Shown piece after piece: positions 7,891 to 15,633 of a DNA stretch of 64,000 bases. Position 1 is the first letter of the stretch, and every line of letters begins with the position of its first letter. Under the pieces are notes generated by a model. The model made no database searches. It was given only the letters and a program-made list of their open reading frames with translations, and was not told where the DNA came from. This DNA comes from Ruminococcus sp. (GTDB lineage: Bacteria; Bacillota; Clostridia; Oscillospirales; Ruminococcaceae), in the NCBI RefSeq assembly GCF_019417665.1, contig NZ_DXUU01000002.1, positions 11,859 through 75,858 on the forward strand, written 5' to 3'. A program made the position numbers and the translations under genes.

Positions 7891-8078
7891 AAATTTCAAT
7901 TTGTCCGTAAGATCAAAAAACCTGAGAAGAACAAAATCTTCCCAGGTTATTTTTCGTTATAACGTCATCCCCACCTTTACAGGTACGGATTTTTGCTGCA
8001 TGTTCACCAGATCATCCGATACTGCGCCGAAAAGGGCTTCACATGGGACGGATGCGCTTTGGCATAGTTCAGAATCTG
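7891..8078 (+). repeat. Downstream flank repeat, copy 2
   Basis: Starts within a few bases of the GNAT stop and runs into the genuine 3' end of the YkgJ-like gene, so this is the ancestral location of the sequence duplicated at 7019-7203. Similarity ends at CAGAATCTG in both copies. Confidence 0.9.
7919..7954. terminator. Terminator between the GNAT and YkgJ-like genes
   Basis: Arms 7919-7930 and 7937-7948 with a T-rich 3' side and an A run on the left, so it can serve both converging genes. Confidence 0.75.
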
Positions 8079-8474
8079 CTGTGCCAGTCCCTGGGACAAG
8101 AAATCCCGGAGCTGCTTCTCTGTATACTGCTCCATGCCCGGACAATAAGACGCCACGGCGATCCGCAAAGCGCCGGTCTCATCCTGCATCATGCGGAACG
8201 GCCAGATCTTGCAGTCAAAGGGCTTTTCGTCACCCATAATACAGCCAGACTCTCCCAGCATGGGACAGGCGTAGATTTCATTCTCTCGGAGTTCCGGTGC
8301 GGTAAAGGTCTGTTCCTCGCCTGCCGCTGTAAGAGCGACAGCAGAATCTCTACGGTGAACGGCTTCTACAGTTTCCGCCGGCAGCACCGGCAGTTCCCAG
8401 AGGTCAGTACAGTCAAAACCGCAGCAAAGCCTGCATTCTGCACAGGTCTTGGGGGAAAGGATTTGTTTCAGCAT
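8004..8474 (-). CDS. YkgJ-family cysteine cluster protein
   Basis: Small cytoplasmic protein predicted to chelate zinc or iron; function unknown. After the start the CAECRLCCGFDC cluster gives the CxxCxxCC signature, and further Cys occur in CPMLGESGC, DCKIWPF and SYCPGM, matching the family's order. The gene follows ilvE, starting nine bases after its stop without a good ribosome binding site, so translational coupling is likely. A GTG at 8480 is an alternative start two codons earlier. Its final 25 codons are duplicated at 7129-7203. Confidence 0.8.
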   Translation of the reverse strand: MLKQILSPKTCAECRLCCGFDCTDLWELPVLPAETVEAVHRRDSAVALTAAGEEQTFTAPELRENEIYACPMLGESGCIMGDEKPFDCKIWPFRMMQDETGALRIAVASYCPGMEQYTEKQLRDFLSQGLAQQILNYAKAHPSHVKPFSAQYRMIW

Positions 8475-8482
8475 AATCACAA

Positions 8483-9553
8483 TCAGTCAATGGGCACAAT
8501 CCAGCCGAATTCATCCGGAATCTTGCCCCACTGGATACCAGTCAGGGTGTCATAGATCATCTGGGAAACAGGTCCGATCTTGTTGTCATTAATGACCATG
8601 ACCTTATCGCCCCACTTCAGGTGGCCTACCGGGGAAATAACTGCGGCAGTACCGGTGCCGAATACTTCTGTCAGCTTGCCTGCATCATAGGCATCGGCGA
8701 TCTCCTGGATGGTGATACGGCGCTCAGAAACCGGAATGCCCTTGCTGCGGCACAGTTCCAAAGCGGATTTTCTAGTGATACCCGACAGAATCGAGCCAGT
8801 CTCCAGAGACGGAGTCACTACCTCGCCGTCAATGACAAAGGCAATGTTCATGGCGCCTACTTCTTCGATGTACTTCTGCTCTACGCCGTCCAGCCACAGT
8901 ACCTGGGAGTAGCCCTGTTTATAGGCATCATCCTGGCTGTGGAGCGAAGCTGCATAGTTACCGCCAGTCTTGGCATAACCCATGCCGCCGCGGACGGTGC
9001 GGACATACTTGTTTTCCACATAGATGTTGACCGGATCCAGGCCAGAAGCATAGTACGGGCCAGACGGAGACAGGATAATCATAAACAGGTAATGTTCACC
9101 CGGATGTACGCCCAGGAAGGGATCTGTTGCGAAAATGTACGGACGGATATAAAGGGACGCACCCTCCTGATGCGGAACCCAATCCTTTTCTACAGAAACC
9201 AGTTCCTTCAGGCACTGCAAGCCCAGTTCTACGGGCAATTCCGGAATAACCAGACGCTCGTTGGAACGGTTCAGACGCTTAAAGTTCTCCTCCGGACGGA
9301 ACAGCTGTACGCCGCCGTCTGCACGACGGTATGCTTTCAGTCCCTCGAACACGGTCTGACCGTAGTGCAGGCACATTGCCGCCGGGCTGAGGGTGATATC
9401 CCCATAAGGCAGGATCACTGGATCATGCCAGCCCTGTCCCTCGTCATAGGGCATCATGAGCATATGATCCGTGAAGATATGACCGAAGCCCAGCTTGCTC
9501 TCGTCCTGGGGCTTCTCCTTCGGACATGTGGTCGATTGTTTCTTGATTTCCAT
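8483..9553 (-). CDS. ilvE: Branched-chain amino acid aminotransferase
   Basis: PLP enzyme transferring the amino group between glutamate and the keto acids of Leu, Ile and Val. The 356 residues fit the eukaryote-like/long bacterial class IV subgroup. Visible marks are YGQTVFEGLKAYR, the Schiff-base Lys at residue 195 in GGMGYAKTGGNYAAS, QKYIEEVGAMNIAF and EVFGTGTAAVISPVG for the cofactor pocket. The ATG is preceded by AAAAGAGG. It is the first gene of a pair with the YkgJ-like gene. A TATAAT on the minus strand at 9632-9627 is the likely -10 box; the -35 is poor. Confidence 0.97.
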   Translation of the reverse strand: MEIKKQSTTCPKEKPQDESKLGFGHIFTDHMLMMPYDEGQGWHDPVILPYGDITLSPAAMCLHYGQTVFEGLKAYRRADGGVQLFRPEENFKRLNRSNERLVIPELPVELGLQCLKELVSVEKDWVPHQEGASLYIRPYIFATDPFLGVHPGEHYLFMIILSPSGPYYASGLDPVNIYVENKYVRTVRGGMGYAKTGGNYAASLHSQDDAYKQGYSQVLWLDGVEQKYIEEVGAMNIAFVIDGEVVTPSLETGSILSGITRKSALELCRSKGIPVSERRITIQEIADAYDAGKLTEVFGTGTAAVISPVGHLKWGDKVMVINDNKIGPVSQMIYDTLTGIQWGKIPDEFGWIVPID

Positions 9554-9708
9554 CTCAAAAACCTCTTTTTTGATAGTTTTGCCGCAAATCGTCAGGTTTC
9601 CCCTGGGTTCGGGCGGCTTTGTTTCTATTATAGCACATTTTTCTTCTTTTGGGAATGGTTTTTTGAAATTTTTTTTGGTATTTGAGTGTGTATTTTTCAG
9701 ATTCGGTC

Positions 9709-11076
9709 TTATTCCAAAGTAAAATAGGCAATTCCGAACAATCCGGGGGGTTTCTGCAGTATGACAGTATCGTCTTCTTCAACGGTATAGTAGTATCTTC
9801 CAGTAACCGTCAGTTCTTCTTGTGATTTATCTGAACGCTGTACCGTAATGTAATATGATCCTGGACTCTTTGTACCGCCCCGATGATATTCTTTTTCGAT
9901 TATAATCACAGCCTGTTCTTCTGGAATATATGGGTCATACAATTGGTTCGCACAGACTACAGACAAAATGGAAAACAGAAACGACAGCCCTATCATCCAC
10001 GCAACACCAGAAGCTGTCCGATTTCGGCAGAAATAGAGAAACAATACGCTCAGTACTACGGCGAAAATAAAACAAATAACAGCATAACGCCCCCAATCAG
10101 AAACAACTAAATTCACCCGATGTGTCAAAAATGCCAGTTGGATCAGCATTGGTGCAAATAGCGCATAGTGTACGCAGGGCGATGTTCCAAATAATCCCGG
10201 CTGCTCTGTATCATCCGCCTTTCCCCAGAAGAAAAGGCTGCCGTTTGTCCAGCACAGCAGCATCAGCAGCACAGTGCAGATCAGCCAGAATGTCAAAGGC
10301 AGAAACAAATACGACGATGACAATATTGTAAAAGAAAGAAGCCACGCCGTGGAAAACCACAGCCCCACCTGCAATATCAGATTACAAAGTCTCGGTGTCC
10401 CTAATGTTTTCAGAACGCTCCAGACTGTGTTATATTCCAATATCGTTTTCGTTTCATCCACAAAGGGCACAGGATCGAACATAAGGGCAAGTTCTGCCGC
10501 AGACAGCTTCGACAGCAGATAATAGCGATGGATTTTCTTATCCGTATTGTCCTTCATTTCCAGTTGCAGGATACCAAAGGCAGCATATCGTGTATTTTCC
10601 ACAGGTTTTTCTATGTAGGAGACTGACTGTACCTGACTCACGGGAAATCGGAAATCTTTCTTGCCGCATTTTTTGCCGCTGCTTAGATTGGGGTAATATG
10701 TCATTAAGTGGTTTTGTAATATTGCATCATCATTCAGACTATGTCTAGGACGAAGCATCCGGAAATACAGGACTTGCTTATAGCGGATGATCTGGAACAG
10801 ATTCCCGGCAGCATCCTGTGCCAGCACAGACTGCTTCGGCACAGTAAGATGCGTCAAAGAAGGCATGGCTTTCCGACTGAACAGACGGCGGTACACGCCC
10901 CGTTCCGCTGACGGATACCCTCGCACTCGGTCGGCATAAGGGTAATACTCTTGAAGCAATTTCCAGAAAATCAGCTGCACCGCCCAGGCGAGAAAGAGTA
11001 TGATCCCAAATGGATGCGGCAAAAAGCCCATTCCAATGAGTGCGGGGAAGCCCAGCAGAAGCTGCAAAAGAAACAT
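9709..11076 (-). CDS. Polytopic membrane protein of unknown function
   Basis: I do not recognise a family. The 455-residue protein has two N-terminal hydrophobic segments, a soluble region of about 170 residues (roughly 60-230) that includes SVSYIEKPVENTRYAAFGIL, then about six membrane segments between residues 240 and 390, and a C-terminal extracytoplasmic-looking domain with YYITVQRSDKSQEELTVTGR and YYTVEEDDTV. The start is the ATG at 11076, preceded by GGAAGGAGG; an upstream ATG at 11118 lacks a site. It has its own promoter inside the end of the neighbouring carboxypeptidase gene and appears monocistronic. Confidence 0.75.
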   Translation of the reverse strand: MFLLQLLLGFPALIGMGFLPHPFGIILFLAWAVQLIFWKLLQEYYPYADRVRGYPSAERGVYRRLFSRKAMPSLTHLTVPKQSVLAQDAAGNLFQIIRYKQVLYFRMLRPRHSLNDDAILQNHLMTYYPNLSSGKKCGKKDFRFPVSQVQSVSYIEKPVENTRYAAFGILQLEMKDNTDKKIHRYYLLSKLSAAELALMFDPVPFVDETKTILEYNTVWSVLKTLGTPRLCNLILQVGLWFSTAWLLSFTILSSSYLFLPLTFWLICTVLLMLLCWTNGSLFFWGKADDTEQPGLFGTSPCVHYALFAPMLIQLAFLTHRVNLVVSDWGRYAVICFIFAVVLSVLFLYFCRNRTASGVAWMIGLSFLFSILSVVCANQLYDPYIPEEQAVIIIEKEYHRGGTKSPGSYYITVQRSDKSQEELTVTGRYYYTVEEDDTVILQKPPGLFGIAYFTLE

Positions 11077-11134
11077 ATTGCCCTCCTTCCCACAAGAAAT
11101 CTCCGCACCCAAAGGCACGGAGATCTGTTATACT

Positions 11135-11163
11135 ATTATAATATGCTGTACTGTCACGATCAA
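11135..11163 (-). promoter_or_regulatory. Promoter of the polytopic membrane protein gene
   Basis: TTGATC (11163-11158), 17 bp, TATAAT (11140-11135) on the minus strand; the -35 box overlaps the stop of the upstream gene. Confidence 0.8.
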
Positions 11164-12200
11164 CCTTCCCAAGATGTGGTGTATACAGAATCCACACCCA
11201 AGTATTCCTCCAGGGTCAAACCAAGGGAATTGATCTCCTTCGCCACGTCTGCACCCACATAGCGGATGTGCCACGGCTCATACTTATAACCGGTGATATC
11301 TTCTTTTTCCTTTGGAAATCGCACAATAAATCCATAGTCCGCACAGTGTTCTCCCAGCCATGCCGCCTCTTCTGTTTCTCCGAAGGCATCATCTATCGTA
11401 TTGCAGTCGATCGTCAATCCTGTCTGGTGCTCGGAATGTCCTGGACGTGCTGAGAAAGTATCCGCCATCTCCCAGCCATACAGCTCGCTGTAATTGTTGT
11501 AAATGGTCACCTGATACTGATAGTCCCGGTAATCCGAGCCAATATAAATGTTCAGATTTTCCTTTGCAGCATCTGCTTTCAGCTGCTCAAAAGCTGCCCT
11601 TGCTGTGGCGTCCAACTGTCCCGGATTAAAGCTTTCCGGCAAACCATAGGTCTTATTGACAATGAGAATGCCGTCAATATACGTACAGCCGTCCTTCTGC
11701 TCCAGTTTCCGCACTGTCACCGGCACAGTCTGGGAGATCGCATCGTTTCCCTTGACTGCAACGGTAATATCACACTTACCCTGCTTCACGCCGGTGACTG
11801 TACCAGAGGCGTCTACTATGGCAACGGATTCATCGCTGCTGCTCCAGACCAGATCGCCTGCACTCGCCTGACCGGTAGTGGACATGTTTACTGCAATACC
11901 CGCCGTGTTTCCTTCCAGCACTGCCAGAAATTGTTGATCCACTTTCAATTCCAGAATGTTCGCATTGGTCGCTTCGCTGTTCCCATCTGTTTCCGAAACT
12001 GCCGCACTCTGTACAGCAGTGCCCTCTGCCGAAGCAATGACATTGTTATTATCGGGGATGATACTCGTGCTCCGTTCGTCCGAGAAAAACAGCAGGCGCA
12101 CTGCAAAACCCAGAATAATAAACATCACATACAATAATATCAAAATAACTCCTGTTCTCGAAAAGCGTTCCCAAACGCCGGCTTTCGATCGTTTCGCCAT
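11160..12200 (-). CDS. VanY-like D-alanyl-D-alanine carboxypeptidase with Ig-like domain
   Basis: Membrane-anchored M15B peptidase expected to trim the terminal D-Ala from peptidoglycan stem peptides outside the cell. Order: cytoplasmic basic tail, one membrane anchor (about residues 17-39), a Ser/Thr-rich linker, a BIG2-type Ig-like domain (about 82-163, with VWSSSDESVAIVDASGTVTG) and a C-terminal VanY domain. The zinc site is visible as SEHQTGLTID (H258, D265) and EPWHIRYVG (E308, H311). ATG preceded by GAGAGAAAGGGA. Housekeeping wall maturation is more likely than vancomycin resistance, because no van genes are nearby. Confidence 0.92.
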   Translation of the reverse strand: MAKRSKAGVWERFSRTGVILILLYVMFIILGFAVRLLFFSDERSTSIIPDNNNVIASAEGTAVQSAAVSETDGNSEATNANILELKVDQQFLAVLEGNTAGIAVNMSTTGQASAGDLVWSSSDESVAIVDASGTVTGVKQGKCDITVAVKGNDAISQTVPVTVRKLEQKDGCTYIDGILIVNKTYGLPESFNPGQLDATARAAFEQLKADAAKENLNIYIGSDYRDYQYQVTIYNNYSELYGWEMADTFSARPGHSEHQTGLTIDCNTIDDAFGETEEAAWLGEHCADYGFIVRFPKEKEDITGYKYEPWHIRYVGADVAKEINSLGLTLEEYLGVDSVYTTSWEG

Positions 12201-12319
12201 AATCGTTCCCTTTCTCTCCGTTTTTACTTCTTTGTCGTTTCTCTTCTTGTATTTTCTCCAAATTGTAATGTTTCTAACAAAAAATCTTCTAAATCTTACA
12301 AAGTGGTTACATCTATTGT

Positions 12320-12348
12320 ATTATACCACACTTTCCTTGTGCTGTCAT
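12320..12348 (-). promoter_or_regulatory. Promoter of the VanY-like gene
   Basis: ATGACA (12348-12343), 17 bp, TATAAT (12325-12320) on the minus strand. Confidence 0.7.
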
Positions 12349-12474
12349 GTGGTAAATTCGCCAAATGTTCTCCCCAGATTTTGTGCATTATTGAGGATGT
12401 TGTGCACATTGCCGAAAAAGCGCCCCATGCTGTAGATATAATATACAAATCTCGGCTGCAATGTTATTCCATTC

Positions 12475-12503
12475 TTGCAATTCTGCACAAAGTGTGCTAT
12501 AAT
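12475..12503 (+). promoter_or_regulatory. Promoter of the GH74 gene
   Basis: TTGCAA (12475-12480), 17 bp, TATAAT (12498-12503). Confidence 0.8.
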
Positions 12504-12592
12504 AAGAATGAATATAAATGCAATCTGCCCGGCAGTGCAATGGGACATTCTTTCTTCATGCACTGCCAAATTCTTTGGAAAGGGGATTCTCC

Positions 12593-15406
12593 ATGAACAA
12601 AAAGAACAAATGTATATCAGTTTTAACGGCAGCAGTTCTGCTGTGCACTGGTATCGGTACAGCTGCTGTGGTATCACCAATGAAGGTCCAAGCGACAGAC
12701 TCCATTGAAGCCTCTATGAGTTGGGACACGGTAGAGATCGGCGGCGGCGGCTTTGTCTCCGGCATTGTCACCGGCGACGACCAGATGTATGCCCGTACTG
12801 ACGTCGGCGGTGCTTACCGCTATGACTATGAAAAGGAAGAGTGGGTGCAACTCCTGGCATTTCTGAACGAAGAGGATCGTGGCCTTCTGAGTGTAGACGC
12901 CATGTGTCTCGACCCGAATGATGACAATACGATTTATCTGCTCTGCGGATGTGCTTATTTCAGCGGTGCACGCACTGTTATTTTCCGCTCTCATGATGCC
13001 GGAGAGACTTTTGAAGAGATCGATGTCACAGATCTGATCCAGGTACACGGCAACGGTGACGGCAGACAGTGCGGCGAAGCCATTGCAGTTGATCCGGACG
13101 ATCCAGATATTCTGTACTGCGGCGGCGATGTTGCCGGCGGCTCTTCTGCACTGATCATGAGCAAGGACGGCGGTTCTACCTGGACGCCTGTAAAGGGCTA
13201 TGACGATCTCGGTATGTTCAGCAACACCATTAAATGGCCCACCTGGGATAACCATGTGGTAAAATCTCTCACCAGCGATGAGTACAACCACCAGAACGGT
13301 GTGGCTTCGGTTATGATCCAGGATGGAAAGGTCTATGTTGCCACCTCCATTTCGGGACAGACCAATGTCCATGTGGCTGATGTGGGCAGTGACGATTTCG
13401 AAGCCCTGAGCGCCGATCTTCCCACAAACTATTATCCGTCCCGCATCAATGTGGATGCTGATGGCAATCTGCTCATCAGCTATGTTGCCGGTATCGTATT
13501 CGACGGCAGTGCCGGCGGCGCATACAAATACAACACCAAAACAGGTGAAGTAACGGACATTTCTCCTTCAGGGAACGGTTTTGGTGCTGTTTTCAGTGAC
13601 CCGAATGACGCCAACAAGCTGGTAGCAACTACCTGCGGTCTGTGGTATTCTCAGATGTGGGAAGCCTGGACTGAAGAACATGGTCCTGCATGGGGCGACC
13701 GCTTCTTCAAATCTGAGGACGGCGGAAAGACCTGGACCAGCATGACGCCCGGCAATGAAAAAGGCTGGGGACAGCCCTTGGAGGCAGAATATCTCCAGGA
13801 CGGCGGCTTCGATTGGGTACAGTACAAGGCCATCCACTGGGCAGGCGCCATTGTACTGGATCCAAGAGACAGCGACCGACTCTTTGTCACCTCCGGTAAC
13901 GGCGTATTTGCCTGCGACAACACCTGGGCTGATACTCCTGCGTTCTATTTCCACCCCAACGGCATTGAAGAAGTCGTTGCACTGGATATGATAAGCATTC
14001 CCGGCGATGCACCATATTCCGCTATCGGTGACTACGACGGATTCAAGCATACAGACACTTCTGTCCCTGGCAAACAGTATCAGCCCAACATGGGTTCTAC
14101 CTGTGCCATTGCCTATTGTCCTCAGAACCCGGACGTAATGGTTCGTATTGCAGAAAATCAGAACGACATTGCTCCCGGCTTTTACACCACTGACGGCGGC
14201 AAGACCTGGACAACAATGGCAAACTCTCCCGGTGGAAAGGCTGCCATCACACAGCTGGATGACAGCACATACCGCATTTTCAAATCCGGTAAAGACGACG
14301 GCAATGTCAGCTACTCTGACGACTGGGGACAGACATGGAACAGCTGTTCCGGCATTAGTTCCACATATGGTTCCAAAACGACCTATATGCTGGTAGAACC
14401 AAATCAGCCCAATGTGGTTTACGCTTATGCGACCTACTACAATTCTTCCTGGGGTTATTCCAAACCGGCAGCGGAATTTTCTGATGCACACTATACATTC
14501 TATGTGAGCACAGACTACGGCAAAACCTTTACTGGTACAGATATTGCCATGTATGATCAGTGCGACAGTGCCGGCAGAATCGCTTATCTGGGTGAGGATG
14601 ACATTATCCTGGGTGCAGGCTGGTACGGCATGTATCATGTGACAAACGGCGGCAAAACAGTGGAACAACTGGATGTTTTCTACTGTAAGACCGTAGGCTA
14701 TGGTGCACCGGAGAAAACAGGCGGTCTGAATACGCTTTATATGTACGGTAAACCTCAGGAATCCGATCCAGAGGGCATCTATCGTTCTGTAGACGGCGGT
14801 GAATCCTGGCTGCTTATCAATCAGAACAAGCTTTACGGTGGTACTGGAAACGGCAACTTCCTGGTAGGTGATATGAACACCTTTGGTACAGTTTACATGT
14901 CCACAGTCGGCTGCGGCATTGTCAAAGGCGAGGTCACTGGCCCGGAAAAGCCAAACGTTGTCACAACAACTACACCGGCTGAGACAACAACAACTACTGC
15001 CGGCACGACTACTGCAAAATCTTCGGAAACCACTGCAAAATCCACCGAAACTACAGCTTCTTCTGCAAGTGCTTCTGGCACAGTGGCCACCACATCTTCA
15101 GCAACTTCTATAAACACAGCCACTTCAAGTTCCGCCTCCAACACAAATTCCAGCGAGGCCACAACTTCCAAGAGCAGCGCCAGCGCAGACACCAACGTTC
15201 TATACGGTGACGTGAATCTGGACGGCAGAGTGGACATTACCGATGCAGTTCTGCTGAACAAGGCATCTGCCGGCTCTGTTTCGCTGAATGACCAGGCAGC
15301 AGCAAATGCCGACTGCAACGCCAACGGCGAGCTTGGTGCAGATGATTCTATTATCCTGCTGAAATTCCTGGTGCATCTCATCAATTCCCTGCCGGATGCC
15401 TCCTAA
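12593..15406 (+). CDS. Cellulosomal GH74 xyloglucanase with dockerin
   Basis: Secreted endo-xyloglucanase (or related beta-1,4-glucanase), 937 residues. A signal peptide (residues 1 to about 35, basic MNKKNK then a Leu/Ala core) leads into the twin seven-blade propeller of GH74 (about 40-775), with repeated Asp-box-like SKDGGSTWTPV, SEDGGKTWTSM, TTDGGKTWTTM and SVDGGESWLLI. The predicted catalytic Asp residues are D70 in RTDVGGAYR and D480 in IGDYDGF. A Thr/Ser linker (about 785-860) joins a C-terminal type I-like dockerin with DVNLDGRVDITD and DCNANGELGADD calcium loops. I start at 12593, after GGAAAGGGG, since the upstream in-frame ATG has no site and would bury the signal peptide. Own promoter and terminator; the neighbouring GH9 gene is transcribed separately. 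Confidence 0.95.
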   Translation: MNKKNKCISVLTAAVLLCTGIGTAAVVSPMKVQATDSIEASMSWDTVEIGGGGFVSGIVTGDDQMYARTDVGGAYRYDYEKEEWVQLLAFLNEEDRGLLSVDAMCLDPNDDNTIYLLCGCAYFSGARTVIFRSHDAGETFEEIDVTDLIQVHGNGDGRQCGEAIAVDPDDPDILYCGGDVAGGSSALIMSKDGGSTWTPVKGYDDLGMFSNTIKWPTWDNHVVKSLTSDEYNHQNGVASVMIQDGKVYVATSISGQTNVHVADVGSDDFEALSADLPTNYYPSRINVDADGNLLISYVAGIVFDGSAGGAYKYNTKTGEVTDISPSGNGFGAVFSDPNDANKLVATTCGLWYSQMWEAWTEEHGPAWGDRFFKSEDGGKTWTSMTPGNEKGWGQPLEAEYLQDGGFDWVQYKAIHWAGAIVLDPRDSDRLFVTSGNGVFACDNTWADTPAFYFHPNGIEEVVALDMISIPGDAPYSAIGDYDGFKHTDTSVPGKQYQPNMGSTCAIAYCPQNPDVMVRIAENQNDIAPGFYTTDGGKTWTTMANSPGGKAAITQLDDSTYRIFKSGKDDGNVSYSDDWGQTWNSCSGISSTYGSKTTYMLVEPNQPNVVYAYATYYNSSWGYSKPAAEFSDAHYTFYVSTDYGKTFTGTDIAMYDQCDSAGRIAYLGEDDIILGAGWYGMYHVTNGGKTVEQLDVFYCKTVGYGAPEKTGGLNTLYMYGKPQESDPEGIYRSVDGGESWLLINQNKLYGGTGNGNFLVGDMNTFGTVYMSTVGCGIVKGEVTGPEKPNVVTTTTPAETTTTTAGTTTAKSSETTAKSTETTASSASASGTVATTSSATSINTATSSSASNTNSSEATTSKSSASADTNVLYGDVNLDGRVDITDAVLLNKASAGSVSLNDQAAANADCNANGELGADDSIILLKFLVHLINSLPDAS

Positions 15407-15443
15407 AAGCAACACGAAAAATCTGATCTAAAATAATATAAAA

Positions 15444-15487
15444 GGCCCTGCACTGACGGAGAGAATCCGTTGGTGTGGGGCTTTTTT
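15444..15487 (+). terminator. Terminator after the GH74 gene
   Basis: Long imperfect stem from GGCCC...GACGGA to TCCGT...GGGGC, then T6. Confidence 0.85.
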
Positions 15488-15538
15488 GCAGCAGCGTCTT
15501 ATTGCAAAACAGTTTTCCGTGTATTTTCACAAAAAATC

Positions 15539-15567
15539 TTGACTTTCCAATGAGAACATGATACAAT
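15539..15567 (+). promoter_or_regulatory. Promoter of the GH9 gene
   Basis: TTGACT (15539-15544), 17 bp, TACAAT (15562-15567). Confidence 0.85.
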
Positions 15568-15633
15568 AAAAATAATTGGATTGACAACAGTGCGAAAAAT
15601 GCACGTGCATTCTGTGAAAGGAAGGATTTGATT

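Larger units (their letters stand above)
12201..12592. other. Divergent intergenic region between the carboxypeptidase and GH74 genes
   Basis: Holds two back-to-back promoters (minus at 12348-12320, plus at 12475-12503) and their leaders. Between them, 12349-12474, I see no ORF with a ribosome binding site, no strong hairpin and no repeat. Confidence 0.6.

Noticed and set aside
11160..12200. Vancomycin-resistance vanY
   Set aside because: No vanRS, vanH, vanA-type ligase or vanX nearby; carboxypeptidase is more likely housekeeping.
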